Source of the DNA: Bradyrhizobium sp. WSM471 | GTDB taxonomy: Bacteria > Pseudomonadota > Alphaproteobacteria > Rhizobiales > Xanthobacteraceae | Assembly: GCF_000244915.1 (NCBI RefSeq) | Contig: NZ_CM001442.1 | Span: 4,092,001-4,156,000 of the forward strand | Length of the DNA: 64,000 nucleotides | Direction of reading: 5' to 3' | Shown: positions 7,964-16,265 of the stretch, in pieces | How positions within the stretch are numbered: position 1 is the first letter of the stretch | Layout of the letters: every line of letters starts with the position of its first letter | Notes under the pieces: model-generated | Told to the model about the DNA's origin: nothing | Database searches by the model: none | Seen by the model: the letters and a program-made list of their open reading frames with translations, nothing else | Position numbers and translations under genes: made by a program

Positions 7964-8400
7964 GGGGCGGCGGGCGGAACCTGGATGACCGAGAAGAACA
8001 AGCCGAGCTGCCGGATGGCATTGGCGAAATTCTCGTAGTTCACGGGCTTGGTGATGTAGACGTTGCAGCCGAGCTCGTAGCAGCGCTTGATTTCCTGGGA
8101 ATCGTCGGTGGTGGTCAACACCACCACGGGCGAGGCCTTCAAATATTTGTTCTCCTTGATCTGCTTCAGAATGTCGATCCCGGTCATGTCGGGCAGGTTG
8201 AGATCGAGCAGGATCAGGAGGGCATTGCCCTTCTGCACGAGACCGCTGCCGTCGGGTCCGAACAGGTGTTTCATCGCGTCCGTGCCGTTGGCAAAGGAGA
8301 TGATCTCGTTGTTGACGCCGGACCTTCGGATGTTCCGCTCGATCAGCCGCGCGTGTCCTTCGTCGTCCTCGATCATGATGATGCTGACGGGTTGAGTCAT
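7960..8400 (-). CDS. Single-domain response regulator (Rcp1-like)
   Basis: 146 residues, all one receiver domain. The acidic pair is in IIMIEDDEGHARLIERNIR, the phosphoacceptor Asp in LLILLDLNLPDMTG, the Thr in VVVLTTTDD and the Lys in VYITKPVNYENF. There is no output domain. The extended loop between beta 2 and beta 3 (FGPDGSGLVQKGN) is typical of Rcp1-type receivers that pair with phytochrome-like kinases. It overlaps both neighbours by 4 bases (ATGA), and is the middle of a kinase-receiver-kinase relay. Confidence 0.92.
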   Translation of the reverse strand: MTQPVSIIMIEDDEGHARLIERNIRRSGVNNEIISFANGTDAMKHLFGPDGSGLVQKGNALLILLDLNLPDMTGIDILKQIKENKYLKASPVVVLTTTDDSQEIKRCYELGCNVYITKPVNYENFANAIRQLGLFFSVIQVPPAAP

Positions 8401-9914
8401 TGATCCGCGTTCCGGTTGCTGGCGTTCCAGGTGATGGGCAGCGTGATGGTGAAGGTACTGCCCGTATTCAGTTCCGATGATACCGACATGGTGCCGCCGA
8501 GGCGACGCACAAGTGCACGCACATGCGCAAGACCGATGCCCTGACCGGGCTTGTCCTGGGTTCCGGCGCGGCGAAACAGGTCGAATATCCGCTGGTGGTC
8601 CTTGGGGTCGATGCCGCGGCCGTTATCGCTGATCTCGAAGATAGCGTAGCCGAGCTTGGTGCGCCCGCGGATTCTGATCTCGCCGGGGACGCCGGGCTTG
8701 AGATATTTGATGGCGTTGTCGATCAGATTGGAGAAGATCTGCTCCAGCGCCAGGCGGTCGCTGACGAGATTGGGCAGGGGGGCGACATGGATCTCCGCCT
8801 GCGCCTCGGCGGCCTGATGCGCCAGCGTCGATACGATCGCTTCGATCAGCTCGGCGGTGTCGATCTTTTCGGGCTGGAACTCGCGCCGGCCCTCGCGGGT
8901 GAGATTGAGGATCGCCGAGATCAGGCGGTCCATCTTGGCGATCGACGACTTGATGAAGCCCAGCGCTTCGGAAAAATCCGCTGAGAGCTGCTTGTCGGCA
9001 CCTTCGAGCGCGATCTCGCCGTCCGGCAGCGGCGGCCCGTCGGCCGGGACGTGGGTAAGGCCGCCTATACGGCGGAAAATGTCGCCGCCGAGCTCTTCGA
9101 GTTCGCTGGTGAAGCCCATGATGTTGACGAGTGGCGAGCGCAGATCGTGGCTGACGATATAGGCAAAGCGCTGGATCTCGTTATTGGCTTCGCGCAGATC
9201 GGCCGTGCGTTCGTCGACCACGGCCTCCAGATTGACATTGGCATCGCGCAGGCGGGCCTCGGCATCGTCACGGGCGCGGGCCGAGCGCCGCACCAGCCAG
9301 ATCGAGATCAGCGCCAGCAGCACGACGAGGCCCGAGCCGATGCCGGTCATCGACGCGGCCAGGGTCTGGCTGCGGTCCGAATTGACCGTTCGGAGCCGGA
9401 ACAGCCGTTCTTCTTCCTGGATCATCTCGGTCGCGACTTTGGCGATTGCGGCTGTCGCGTCCGTGGAGACAACCTCGCGGACCAGCGCTGCGGCGTTCTC
9501 CGGCTCACCCCGCCGGAGGAAATCCATCTCCTGCGCGAACTGGCCGAGACGGGTCTCGATCGCCGCGCTCAGCTTCTCGATGTTCTCGCGTTGCGCCGGA
9601 TTGTCGCCGGTCAGGCGCGTGAGCTTGTCGAGAGCCGGGACGACGGCCGCCACGGCCTTGTCATGGTCGACCTTGAAATCCTCGCCCTGTGTCAGGAGGT
9701 AGCCCCGGGCGGTGCTCTCGGCTCGGCGGATTTCCAGCAGGAGGGCGTTGATCTGGTTCTCCGCCTCGATGGTGTGAACCACCCATTTGCTGTCGTCTCT
9801 CGCCTTGTTGACGAGGTAGACGGAGCCGGCGCTGATCACGGTCAGCACCAGCAGTCCCGCTGCGAACAGCAGGATCTGCCAAAACGTACGCCGTCGCTGC
9901 GCGTCAGCGGTCAC
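8397..9914 (-). CDS. Membrane sensor histidine kinase with CHASE3 domain
   Basis: 505 residues with a GTG start at 9914. Transmembrane segments are at about 12-34 and 187-208, enclosing a periplasmic CHASE3 domain (LLLEIRRAESTARGYLLTQ signature). A coiled coil follows (EAVVDERTADLREANNEI). The HisKA domain has FAYIVSHDLRSPLVN with His 256, and the HATPase domain has NLIDNAIKY, DNGRGID and PGQGIGL. Residues about 275-320 in the HisKA hairpin form a longer, acidic loop than usual. It is the first gene of a three-gene operon with 4-base overlaps and is preceded by a perfect EcfG-type promoter at 9981-10005. Confidence 0.92.
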   Translation of the reverse strand: MTADAQRRRTFWQILLFAAGLLVLTVISAGSVYLVNKARDDSKWVVHTIEAENQINALLLEIRRAESTARGYLLTQGEDFKVDHDKAVAAVVPALDKLTRLTGDNPAQRENIEKLSAAIETRLGQFAQEMDFLRRGEPENAAALVREVVSTDATAAIAKVATEMIQEEERLFRLRTVNSDRSQTLAASMTGIGSGLVVLLALISIWLVRRSARARDDAEARLRDANVNLEAVVDERTADLREANNEIQRFAYIVSHDLRSPLVNIMGFTSELEELGGDIFRRIGGLTHVPADGPPLPDGEIALEGADKQLSADFSEALGFIKSSIAKMDRLISAILNLTREGRREFQPEKIDTAELIEAIVSTLAHQAAEAQAEIHVAPLPNLVSDRLALEQIFSNLIDNAIKYLKPGVPGEIRIRGRTKLGYAIFEISDNGRGIDPKDHQRIFDLFRRAGTQDKPGQGIGLAHVRALVRRLGGTMSVSSELNTGSTFTITLPITWNASNRNADQ

Positions 9915-9980
9915 GACGGTCTCGCTCGATCAGGCTTGCCGGACTTCAAAACGCCCCCTCGGAACTGTCCCCACGTCCTA

Positions 9981-10005
9981 AACGCGATTAGGGCCAAAGG
10001 GTTCC
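9981..10005 (-). promoter_or_regulatory. EcfG (general stress sigma) promoter of the sensor-kinase operon
   Basis: On the minus strand GGAAC (10001-10005), exactly 16 bases, then CGTT (9981-9984): a perfect match to the known EcfG consensus. Transcription would start near 9973, giving a leader of about 60 bases before the GTG start at 9914. Confidence 0.75.
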
Positions 10006-10019
10006 ATGCGGAGGGACGG

Positions 10020-11378
10020 CTACTTCGGGGCGGGTTCCGCCTTGCCGGCGAGATATTGTTCCAGCCAGTGGATGTGGTAGTCGCCGTTGATGATGTCGTC
10101 TTCGCGCACCAGAGCGCGGAACAGCGGCAGGGTGGTCTCGATGCCCTCGACCACCATCTCGTCCAGCGCCCGGCGCAGCCGCATCAGGCACTCGCCGCGG
10201 GTCTTGCCGTGCACGATCAGCTTGCCGACCAGCGAGTCGTAATAAGGCGGGATCGTGTAGCCCTGATACACGGCGGAATCGATCCGCACACCGAGCCCCC
10301 CGGGAGGGTGATATTGAGTGATGCGGCCGGGCGAAGGACGGAAGGTCTGCGGATTCTCGGCGTTGATGCGGCACTCGATTGCGTGGCCGATGACCTGGAC
10401 CTCTTCCTGCCGCGCCGGCAGGTCGCCGCCGGCGGCGATGCGGATCTGCTCCAGCACGAGGTCGATGTCGGTGATGCTCTCAGTGACGGGATGCTCGACC
10501 TGGATGCGCGTGTTCATCTCGATGAAGTAGAACTCGCCGTCCTCGAACAGGAACTCGATCGTGCCGACGCCGAGATATTTCATCTCGCGCATCGCCTTGG
10601 CGCAGGTCTCGCCGATCTTGGCGCGGGCCGCCGCAGTCAGCACGGGCGAGGGGCCTTCCTCCCAGACTTTCTGGTGGCGCCGCTGCAGCGAGCAGTCGCG
10701 TTCGCCAAGATGAATCGCGCCGCCGCGGCCGTCGCCGAGGATCTGGATCTCGATGTGGCGCGGCTTCTGCAGATATTTTTCGAGGTAGACGGAGGCATCG
10801 CCGAAGGCGGATTTGGCCTCGTTGGCGGCCGTTGACAGCGCGACCTGAAGATCGGCCTCGCTCTCGGCCACCTTCATGCCGCGGCCGCCGCCGCCCGCCG
10901 CGGCCTTGACCAGCACGGGGAAGCCGATCTTCCTGGCGATCGCCATTGCGTCGTCGTTGGGGCCGACCCCTCCGTCGGAGCCGGGCACCACGGGAATGCC
11001 GAGCTTCTTGGCCGTCCTTTTGGCCTCGATCTTGTCGCCCATCAGGCGGATGTGCTCGGCCTTCGGGCCGATGAAATGCAGATTATGCTCGGCGAGGATT
11101 TCGGCAAAGCGCGCGTTCTCCGACAGGAAGCCGTAGCCGGGATGCACGGCATCGGCGCCGGTGATCTCGCAGGCCGCGAGCAGCGCGGGGACGTTGAGAT
11201 AGCTGTCCTTGGACGCCGGCGGCCCGATGCACACGCTCTCGTCCGACAGGCGCACATGCATGGCATCGGCGTCGGCGGTGGAGTGCACGGCGACGGTCGC
11301 GATCCCGAGTTCCTTGCAGGCCCTGAGGATGCGAAGGGCGATCTCGCCGCGATTGGCTATGAGGATCTTGTCGAACAT
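10020..11378 (-). CDS. accC: Acetyl-CoA carboxylase, biotin carboxylase subunit
   Basis: 452 residues from ATG at 11378 ([18 protein letters not shown]), with AAGGA in front; the in-frame upstream extension is not conserved-looking. It carboxylates biotin on AccB with ATP and bicarbonate, the first half-reaction of acetyl-CoA carboxylase. The biotin carboxylase N-domain, ATP-grasp ([13 protein letters not shown] near 160) and catalytic [13 protein letters not shown] motif are intact. It lies 60 bases after accB on the same strand, the usual accBC operon. Confidence 0.97.
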   Translation of the reverse strand: MFDKILIANRGEIALRILRACKELGIATVAVHSTADADAMHVRLSDESVCIGPPASKDSYLNVPALLAACEITGADAVHPGYGFLSENARFAEILAEHNLHFIGPKAEHIRLMGDKIEAKRTAKKLGIPVVPGSDGGVGPNDDAMAIARKIGFPVLVKAAAGGGGRGMKVAESEADLQVALSTAANEAKSAFGDASVYLEKYLQKPRHIEIQILGDGRGGAIHLGERDCSLQRRHQKVWEEGPSPVLTAAARAKIGETCAKAMREMKYLGVGTIEFLFEDGEFYFIEMNTRIQVEHPVTESITDIDLVLEQIRIAAGGDLPARQEEVQVIGHAIECRINAENPQTFRPSPGRITQYHPPGGLGVRIDSAVYQGYTIPPYYDSLVGKLIVHGKTRGECLMRLRRALDEMVVEGIETTLPLFRALVREDDIINGDYHIHWLEQYLAGKAEPAPK

Positions 11379-11438
11379 GGTGTCCTTATTGGACTGACGC
11401 GCGGAAAGCGGCGAGGGCGATGAGACCACCCTCGATCG

Positions 11439-11927
11439 TCACTCAATGATCACGAGCGGCTCGCCGTACTCGACCGGCTGGCCGTCCTCGATCACGATCT
11501 GCGTCACCGTGCCGGCGCGCGGCGAGGGGATCTGGTTCATGGTCTTCATGGCTTCGATGATCAGCAGCGTCTGGCCGACCGAGACCTTGCTGCCGACCTC
11601 GATGAACGGCTTGGCGCCGGGCTCTGGCGCCCAATAGGCGGTGCCGACCATCGGCGAGGTCACGGCGCCGGGATGCTTCGACAGGTCGGCAGCGGCAGGC
11701 GCGGAGGCGGCTGCGGCCGCGGGGAGGGCGGCGGGGGCGGCCGCCATTTGCATCGGCATGGTCGCGGCGACGCTGATGTTGCGGGCGACGCGCAGGCGCA
11801 GGCCGGCACGCTCGATCTCGATCTCGGTGAGGCTGGTCTCATCGAGCAGCAAGGCAAGCTCACGGACGAGGGCGGAGTCCTCGCTGGAAAACTTTGCGGC
11901 TGCTTTGTCGTCTGGCTGGCGCGCCAT
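11439..11927 (-). CDS. accB: Acetyl-CoA carboxylase, biotin carboxyl carrier protein
   Basis: 162 residues from ATG at 11927 ([13 protein letters not shown]). The N-terminal region is helical, an Ala/Pro-rich flexible linker spans about 55-85, and the C-terminal biotinyl domain carries the biotinylation Lys in [14 protein letters not shown]. It carries carboxybiotin between AccC and the carboxyltransferase AccAD. Transcribed with accC downstream and aroQ 37 bases upstream. Confidence 0.97.
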   Translation of the reverse strand: MARQPDDKAAAKFSSEDSALVRELALLLDETSLTEIEIERAGLRLRVARNISVAATMPMQMAAAPAALPAAAAASAPAAADLSKHPGAVTSPMVGTAYWAPEPGAKPFIEVGSKVSVGQTLLIIEAMKTMNQIPSPRAGTVTQIVIEDGQPVEYGEPLVIIE

Positions 11928-11964
11928 GTTGTTTGATCCGAATGTTCTGTGTGAAGGGGGAGCG

Positions 11965-12432
11965 TCAGGCTTTGGGCTTGATGCCGAGCTTGGCGGCAAG
12001 GCCCTGGATGGCGAGGCGGTAGCCCTCGATGCCGAAACCGCAGAGCGAGGCGAAGGCCGCGCGCGCGGTGTAGGAGTGATGCCGGAAATTCTCGCGGGCG
12101 TGAATGTTGGTGACGTGCACTTCGACCGTCGGGATCTGCACCGCGAGCAGCGCGTCGTGCAGCGCGATCGACGTGTGCGAATAGCCGCCGGCATTGATGA
12201 TGATGCCCTTCATCTTGCGGGCATGTGCCTCGTGGATGAAGTCGATCAATTCGCCTTCGCGGTTGGACTGCCGGCAGTCGGCCTTGAGGCCGAACGTGGC
12301 CGCCGTTTCCCGGCACAGCGCCTCGACGTCGGGCAGCGACGCATGCCCGTACTTCTCGGGCTCGCGCGTCCCCAACATGTTGAGGTTCGGCCCGTTCAGG
12401 ACAAGGATCGTGTCGGTTGCTGGTTCGGCCAT
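11965..12432 (-). CDS. aroQ: Type II 3-dehydroquinate dehydratase
   Basis: 155 residues. It converts 3-dehydroquinate to 3-dehydroshikimate, step three of the shikimate pathway. Diagnostic motifs: [20 protein letters not shown] (catalytic Tyr in the flexible lid), [32 protein letters not shown] and [19 protein letters not shown] (catalytic His). Full length. It leads the aroQ-accB-accC operon, an order shared by many alphaproteobacteria. Confidence 0.97.
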   Translation of the reverse strand: MAEPATDTILVLNGPNLNMLGTREPEKYGHASLPDVEALCRETAATFGLKADCRQSNREGELIDFIHEAHARKMKGIIINAGGYSHTSIALHDALLAVQIPTVEVHVTNIHARENFRHHSYTARAAFASLCGFGIEGYRLAIQGLAAKLGIKPKA

Positions 12433-12640
12433 TCCAATCCCGCAAGAGGTGCTTCGGCGTGGCGGGGGTTATAGGTAACAAAGCGCGTGAGGGGAAGCCT
12501 TGAAGGACCTCCCAGGTGGCTTCAGATAGCTCATCCCAGGTGCAAAAACCTGTGCGCAAGCTACGGAAATCGCTTGTTAACCAGTCCGAAGCATGGCTGC
12601 CGGCCGGCGTGTGCGGGAAGACGCCGCCCGGTAACCCAAA

Positions 12641-12668
12641 AGCCCCTGCCGATCTCTCGGCAAGGGCT
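12641..12668 (-). terminator. Intrinsic terminator of the DUF1236 gene
   Basis: AGCCCCTGCCGA (12641-12652) and TCGGCAAGGGCT (12657-12668) form a 12-base stem with one mismatch and a TCTC loop. On the minus strand the stem is followed by TTTT, just downstream of the DUF1236 stop at 12693. I see no feature in the rest of 12433-12692. Confidence 0.7.
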
Positions 12669-12692
12669 CATTTGGAGCTTCAGCGAAGCGAC

Positions 12693-13541
12693 TTAGCCTT
12701 CGATAATGTACACGATCTCGCGCGTCTGCGGACGAACGATGACATACCGCCCGTGCACCAAGATCACATCATAGCCGCGCCATTCCGGATAAATCTCGAC
12801 GATCCGCGGGGGAAGCGGATGGAAATGAACGCTGGCCGGGATTGTCGTGCCGACCGAGATGTTGAAGTTGACGTTGGTCGTTTCCTCGATCTTGGTCGAC
12901 TTGATCGCGGATGTGATCTCGGTCCGCTTCTCGGGCGGCGGTGCAGAAGCGGTCGCGGAGGCCGTGCCGGTCGTGGTCTGAGACTTGGTATCGGCGGCCT
13001 TGTTGTCCGCACCCTTGGTCTGGCTGTCTGCGCCCTTGGTCTGGGCGTTCATGTTGCCGCTCTTGGTGTCAGTCTCCGTGCTCTTGGACTTGTCCGTCTG
13101 GGACTTGTCCATCGTGCTCTTCGACTTGTCCTGCGCTGCCTTGTCCTGCGCTGACTTGTCATGCATGGACTTGTCTTGAGCGGACTTATCCTGCGCGCCC
13201 TGGGCGTGCTCACCCTTCGCCGCGCCGGCCTTCTCGTCGGTCGCGTTCTTGTTCATCGCGCCGGACTTGTCCATCCCGCCCGACGACTTCTCCTCGGCTG
13301 CTCCGCCGGACTTCATGCTGCTGGAGCCGCCAGCCTGACCGACGGTGCCCTTCTCATGGGCGGATTCCTTACCCATCGAGCCGCCGCGTTCGGCGGCGCC
13401 GCCGGAAGGCTGCGAATGCTGCATCTGCGCACCACCGGCGCCGCCACCGCTGTCGCGGTTCATGGTGCCCTGTGCGTTCGCCAGACCGGTGCCCGCGACG
13501 AGCGCGAGTGTAGCAACCGAGATCATAAAGCGGTTAGACAT
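12693..13541 (-). CDS. Secreted hydrophilic repeat protein with DUF1236 domain
   Basis: 282 residues with a good ribosome site (GAGGAGA) before the ATG. Signal peptide residues 1-23 (SVATLALVAGTGLANAQ). Residues about 25-195 are very hydrophilic and low in complexity, rich in Lys, Asp, Gly, Ser, Gln and Met, with repeats of the form AQDKS/MHDKS/QTDKS and SQTKGAD, much like disordered LEA-type stress proteins. Residues about 205-282 are the DUF1236 domain (PASVHFHPLPPRIVEIYPEW; YVIVRPQTREIVYIIE). Function unknown. The EcfG-type promoter at 13586-13610 predicts induction in the general stress response. Confidence 0.85.
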   Translation of the reverse strand: MSNRFMISVATLALVAGTGLANAQGTMNRDSGGGAGGAQMQHSQPSGGAAERGGSMGKESAHEKGTVGQAGGSSSMKSGGAAEEKSSGGMDKSGAMNKNATDEKAGAAKGEHAQGAQDKSAQDKSMHDKSAQDKAAQDKSKSTMDKSQTDKSKSTETDTKSGNMNAQTKGADSQTKGADNKAADTKSQTTTGTASATASAPPPEKRTEITSAIKSTKIEETTNVNFNISVGTTIPASVHFHPLPPRIVEIYPEWRGYDVILVHGRYVIVRPQTREIVYIIEG

Positions 13542-13585
13542 GGAATTCTCCTCACGTGTTCATTTGCGTCATTGCCCGCGCCGAC

Positions 13586-13610
13586 AACGAAAGGAGATTT
13601 GAGTAGTTCC
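13586..13610 (-). promoter_or_regulatory. EcfG (general stress sigma) promoter of the DUF1236 gene
   Basis: On the minus strand GGAAC (13606-13610), 16 bases, CGTT (13586-13589), a perfect consensus match. The predicted start of transcription is near 13579, about 38 bases before the ATG at 13541. Confidence 0.8.
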
Positions 13611-13683
13611 GGAACTTTGGTGGTTCCGAGGCTTTTGTTTGTTGAACGCCAGATGAACGCGCGCGCCAGATTTCGGCGCAATG

Positions 13684-13711
13684 AAAAGACCGGCTTTTCA
13701 GCCGGCCTTTT
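13684..13711 (-). terminator. Intrinsic terminator of the DsbA-like gene
   Basis: AAAAGACCGGC (13684-13694) pairs with GCCGGCCTTTT (13701-13711) with one internal mismatch and a 6-base loop. On the minus strand the stem ends in TTTT, about 40 bases after the stop of the DsbA-like gene. Confidence 0.7.
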
Positions 13712-13750
13712 GCATGCGTGAGTTGTAGACCTAATCAGCGGATCGCCTTG

Positions 13751-14518
13751 TTAGCAAGTCGCCTTGCCGCAGCGGGCCACAGCGATCTTTTCCTTCAGGC
13801 TATCGACGCCGACGGCGCCGACAACGATCTGCTTGCCGATCACGTAGCTCGGCGTGCCGTTCATGCCCATTGCTTCGGCGAGCTTGAAGTTCTCCTCGAT
13901 GGTGCTGCGTACCTCGGCGCTGCCGATGTCCTTTTCGATCTTCGCGACGTCGAGGCCGGCTTCCTTGGCCGCCTGAAGCGCGCGCGCCTTGTCGGCCGCG
14001 CCACGACCGCCGAGCAGCTTCTGGTGGAAGTCGAGGTACTTCTTGCCGGAGGGATCCTGCATCCGCACCGCGACCGCGACCTGGGCTGCTTCGACCGAGC
14101 CCTGGCTCAGCACCGGAAACTCCTTCAGCACCACCTTCAGCTTCGGATCGGCCTTCATGAGGGTGAGCATGTCGTCCATCGCGCGCTTGCAGTAGCCGCA
14201 ATTGTAGTCGAAGAACTCGACGAAGGTGACGTCGCCGTCCTTGTTGCCGAGCACGACCTGGCGCGGCGAGTTGAAGATCGCGTCGGAATTCTGCGCGACG
14301 CTGGCCTCGTGCTTCTGGGTCTCGGCCGCAGCCTGGCGCTTGGTGAGCTCGGCCATCGCTTCCTCGAGCACCTCTGGATGGGTGACGAGATAGTTCCTGA
14401 CGATCGCCTCGATGTCCGTGCGCTGGGCATCGGAGAAGCTGTCGGCCGACGCGGGCGCGGCTGCGCCGAACATGGCGAGCGCAAACAGCGCGGGAGCAAG
14501 CAGGCGCAGCGAAGGCAT
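13751..14518 (-). CDS. Periplasmic DsbA-family thiol:disulphide oxidoreductase
   Basis: 255 residues from ATG at 14518 (an in-frame TTG two codons earlier is less likely). Signal peptide residues 1-25 (FALAMFGAAAPASA). An N-terminal helical region, residues 28-75, precedes a thioredoxin-like domain with FFDYNCGYCKRAMDD (active-site CGYC, residues 107-110) and the cis-Pro loop GMNGTPSYVIG. Such N-terminally extended DsbA/ScsC-like proteins shuffle or reduce disulphides in the periplasm. Two further cysteines lie at the extreme C-terminus (ARCGKATC). Downstream of the M48 protease gene on the same strand. Confidence 0.9.
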   Translation of the reverse strand: MPSLRLLAPALFALAMFGAAAPASADSFSDAQRTDIEAIVRNYLVTHPEVLEEAMAELTKRQAAAETQKHEASVAQNSDAIFNSPRQVVLGNKDGDVTFVEFFDYNCGYCKRAMDDMLTLMKADPKLKVVLKEFPVLSQGSVEAAQVAVAVRMQDPSGKKYLDFHQKLLGGRGAADKARALQAAKEAGLDVAKIEKDIGSAEVRSTIEENFKLAEAMGMNGTPSYVIGKQIVVGAVGVDSLKEKIAVARCGKATC

Positions 14519-14584
14519 AGGCAAATCCTCTTATCCAAAGCAGGTTTCGGAAAACGTCCCGGCGGACTTAAGCTCGGTGTCGTG

Positions 14585-14629
14585 ACGTCGTTTCGTAAGG
14601 CGTCGTTTCGTAAGGCGTCGTGGTGTAAG
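14585..14629. repeat. Three tandem 15-base repeats
   Basis: Three copies in tandem: ACGTCGTTTCGTAAG (14585-14599), GCGTCGTTTCGTAAG (14600-14614) and GCGTCGTGGTGTAAG (14615-14629). They fill most of the space between the M48 protease gene and the DsbA-like gene and would be transcribed in both cases from the minus strand. Confidence 0.85.
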
Positions 14630-14644
14630 GTCGTCTTGGTCTTG

Positions 14645-16045
14645 TCAGTTGCGCGGCGGTTTCGACGCCACGATGTCGTCGGCCTTGACCCATCCGGGCG
14701 TGCCGACGGCGAAACGGGTTTTCGCGCGCGTCGCAAGCTCGCGGGCGGTCTTGTTGTCGCCGCGCAGGTAAGCGGCCTGTGCCGACGCCAGATCCGCCTC
14801 GGCATAGTCGCCCTTCCGGCCATACGCCATCGCGAGCTGCATGTAGCCGAGCACAGCCTCCGGTTCCCGTGCCACGGCGGCCCGGAGAATCCGAACGGCG
14901 TCATCCGTGTAGGCCTTATTATCGGACCCAACCAGAGCCTGCCCAAGTAACATCTCGATGAGGGGCGCGTTGTTCGAAAGTGCGACAGCCTTGCGCAGGG
15001 CAGGGATTGCCTCGGCCGGCTTGCCGCCCTCCAGCAGGGCCTGCCCGCGTACCTCGTAAAAATACGCATTGTTGGGTTGGATCTGGATCAGCGCGTCGAT
15101 CTGGGTGAGCGCGCTGCGCAAATCGCCATGCAGATAGGTGCTGATGGCGCGGGCGTAGCGCGCCGGCAGGCTGTCGTTGGTCAGGGGGTAGCGGCGGTAC
15201 ACCGTCTCTGGCCGTTCCATGAAGGCGGAGATCTTGGCGCGCACCATGTCGTGGCGGAGCTGGAGCGCGGGATCGTCCTTCTTGTCCCAATAAGGGCTGG
15301 CGCTGGCGAACTCCTGCAGTGAAGCGACGCGCTCGGCGGGCATCGGGTGCGACTGGAGATAGGGATCGGCGCCGCGTGCCGCGAACAGGCTCTCGCTGGT
15401 GAAGCGCTTGAAGGTCTCGTACATGCCCTTCGGCGACTGCTGGGTCGCGGTCAGGAATTTCACGCCGGCGCGGTCGGCATTCTCTTCCTGCTGGCGCTGA
15501 TAGGACAACAGCGACCGGCGGATCATCTCCTGGGGACCGGCCATCGCGGCCGCGCCGGCATTGGCGAGACCGTTGTTGCCGGAATTGCCGCCACGGGCGC
15601 TGCCTGCGGCAATCGCGCCGGCGCCGAGCAGCATGGCGATGATCATCTGGGTCTGGGCATTGGCGAGCTGCTCGCGCAGCTTGGACAGATGGCCGCCAGC
15701 CAGATGTCCGGTCTCGTGCGCGAGCACGCCGATGATCTGGTTCGGCGTCTCCGACTGGAGGATCGCGCCGTAATTGACGAAGATGCGGCGGCCGTCGGCG
15801 ACGAAGGCATTGAACGAGCTCTCGTTGATGATCACCATCTGGATGTTCTGCTTCTCCAGACCGGCGACGCGCAGGATCGGGCGCGTGTATTCGCGCAGCA
15901 GCTGCTCGGTCTCGGTGTCGCGCAAGATCGGCGGCCCCTTGGCCTGCGCGTTCGCGGCGGAGAACGGCGTCAGCGCGATCGCAGCCGCCGCGACGAGGGA
16001 GGTGAGGGCGGTGGCCTTCTTGCGCAATGCGATCTGGAACAACAT
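14645..16045 (-). CDS. Periplasmic M48-family zinc metalloprotease with TPR repeats (BepA/YfgC-like)
   Basis: 466 residues from ATG at 16045. Signal peptide residues about 1-33 (ending SAANAQA). The M48 peptidase domain carries the zinc motif HETGH (residues 110-114) in GVLAHETGHLAGGHL and a later ENADRAG that supplies the third ligand. A hydrophobic Ala/Gly stretch at 135-165 is typical of this family. The C-terminal third is made of tetratricopeptide repeats (YFYEVRGQALLEGGKPAEA and so on). BepA in E. coli degrades misassembled outer-membrane proteins such as LptD; the same role is inferred. Confidence 0.9.
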   Translation of the reverse strand: MLFQIALRKKATALTSLVAAAAIALTPFSAANAQAKGPPILRDTETEQLLREYTRPILRVAGLEKQNIQMVIINESSFNAFVADGRRIFVNYGAILQSETPNQIIGVLAHETGHLAGGHLSKLREQLANAQTQMIIAMLLGAGAIAAGSARGGNSGNNGLANAGAAAMAGPQEMIRRSLLSYQRQQEENADRAGVKFLTATQQSPKGMYETFKRFTSESLFAARGADPYLQSHPMPAERVASLQEFASASPYWDKKDDPALQLRHDMVRAKISAFMERPETVYRRYPLTNDSLPARYARAISTYLHGDLRSALTQIDALIQIQPNNAYFYEVRGQALLEGGKPAEAIPALRKAVALSNNAPLIEMLLGQALVGSDNKAYTDDAVRILRAAVAREPEAVLGYMQLAMAYGRKGDYAEADLASAQAAYLRGDNKTARELATRAKTRFAVGTPGWVKADDIVASKPPRN

Positions 16046-16265
16046 CAAACGGTCTGGGTCAAACGGTCTTGTCGGCAGGCTTGTTCAAGCATTCTTGGTG
16101 AAGCAGTTTGGTGATTGGTTTTGGCGATTGGCGGCGGACCGGATACGCGATATGCCCCTTTGAGCCGTACCCCTTATGAGCCGTACAATGCGGCCAGTCT
16201 GGGGCGCAAGCACCCCGTTTCTCCGGGTCGGACGGATCGGCCCGCCAGCGAAATAGCAGAAATCG

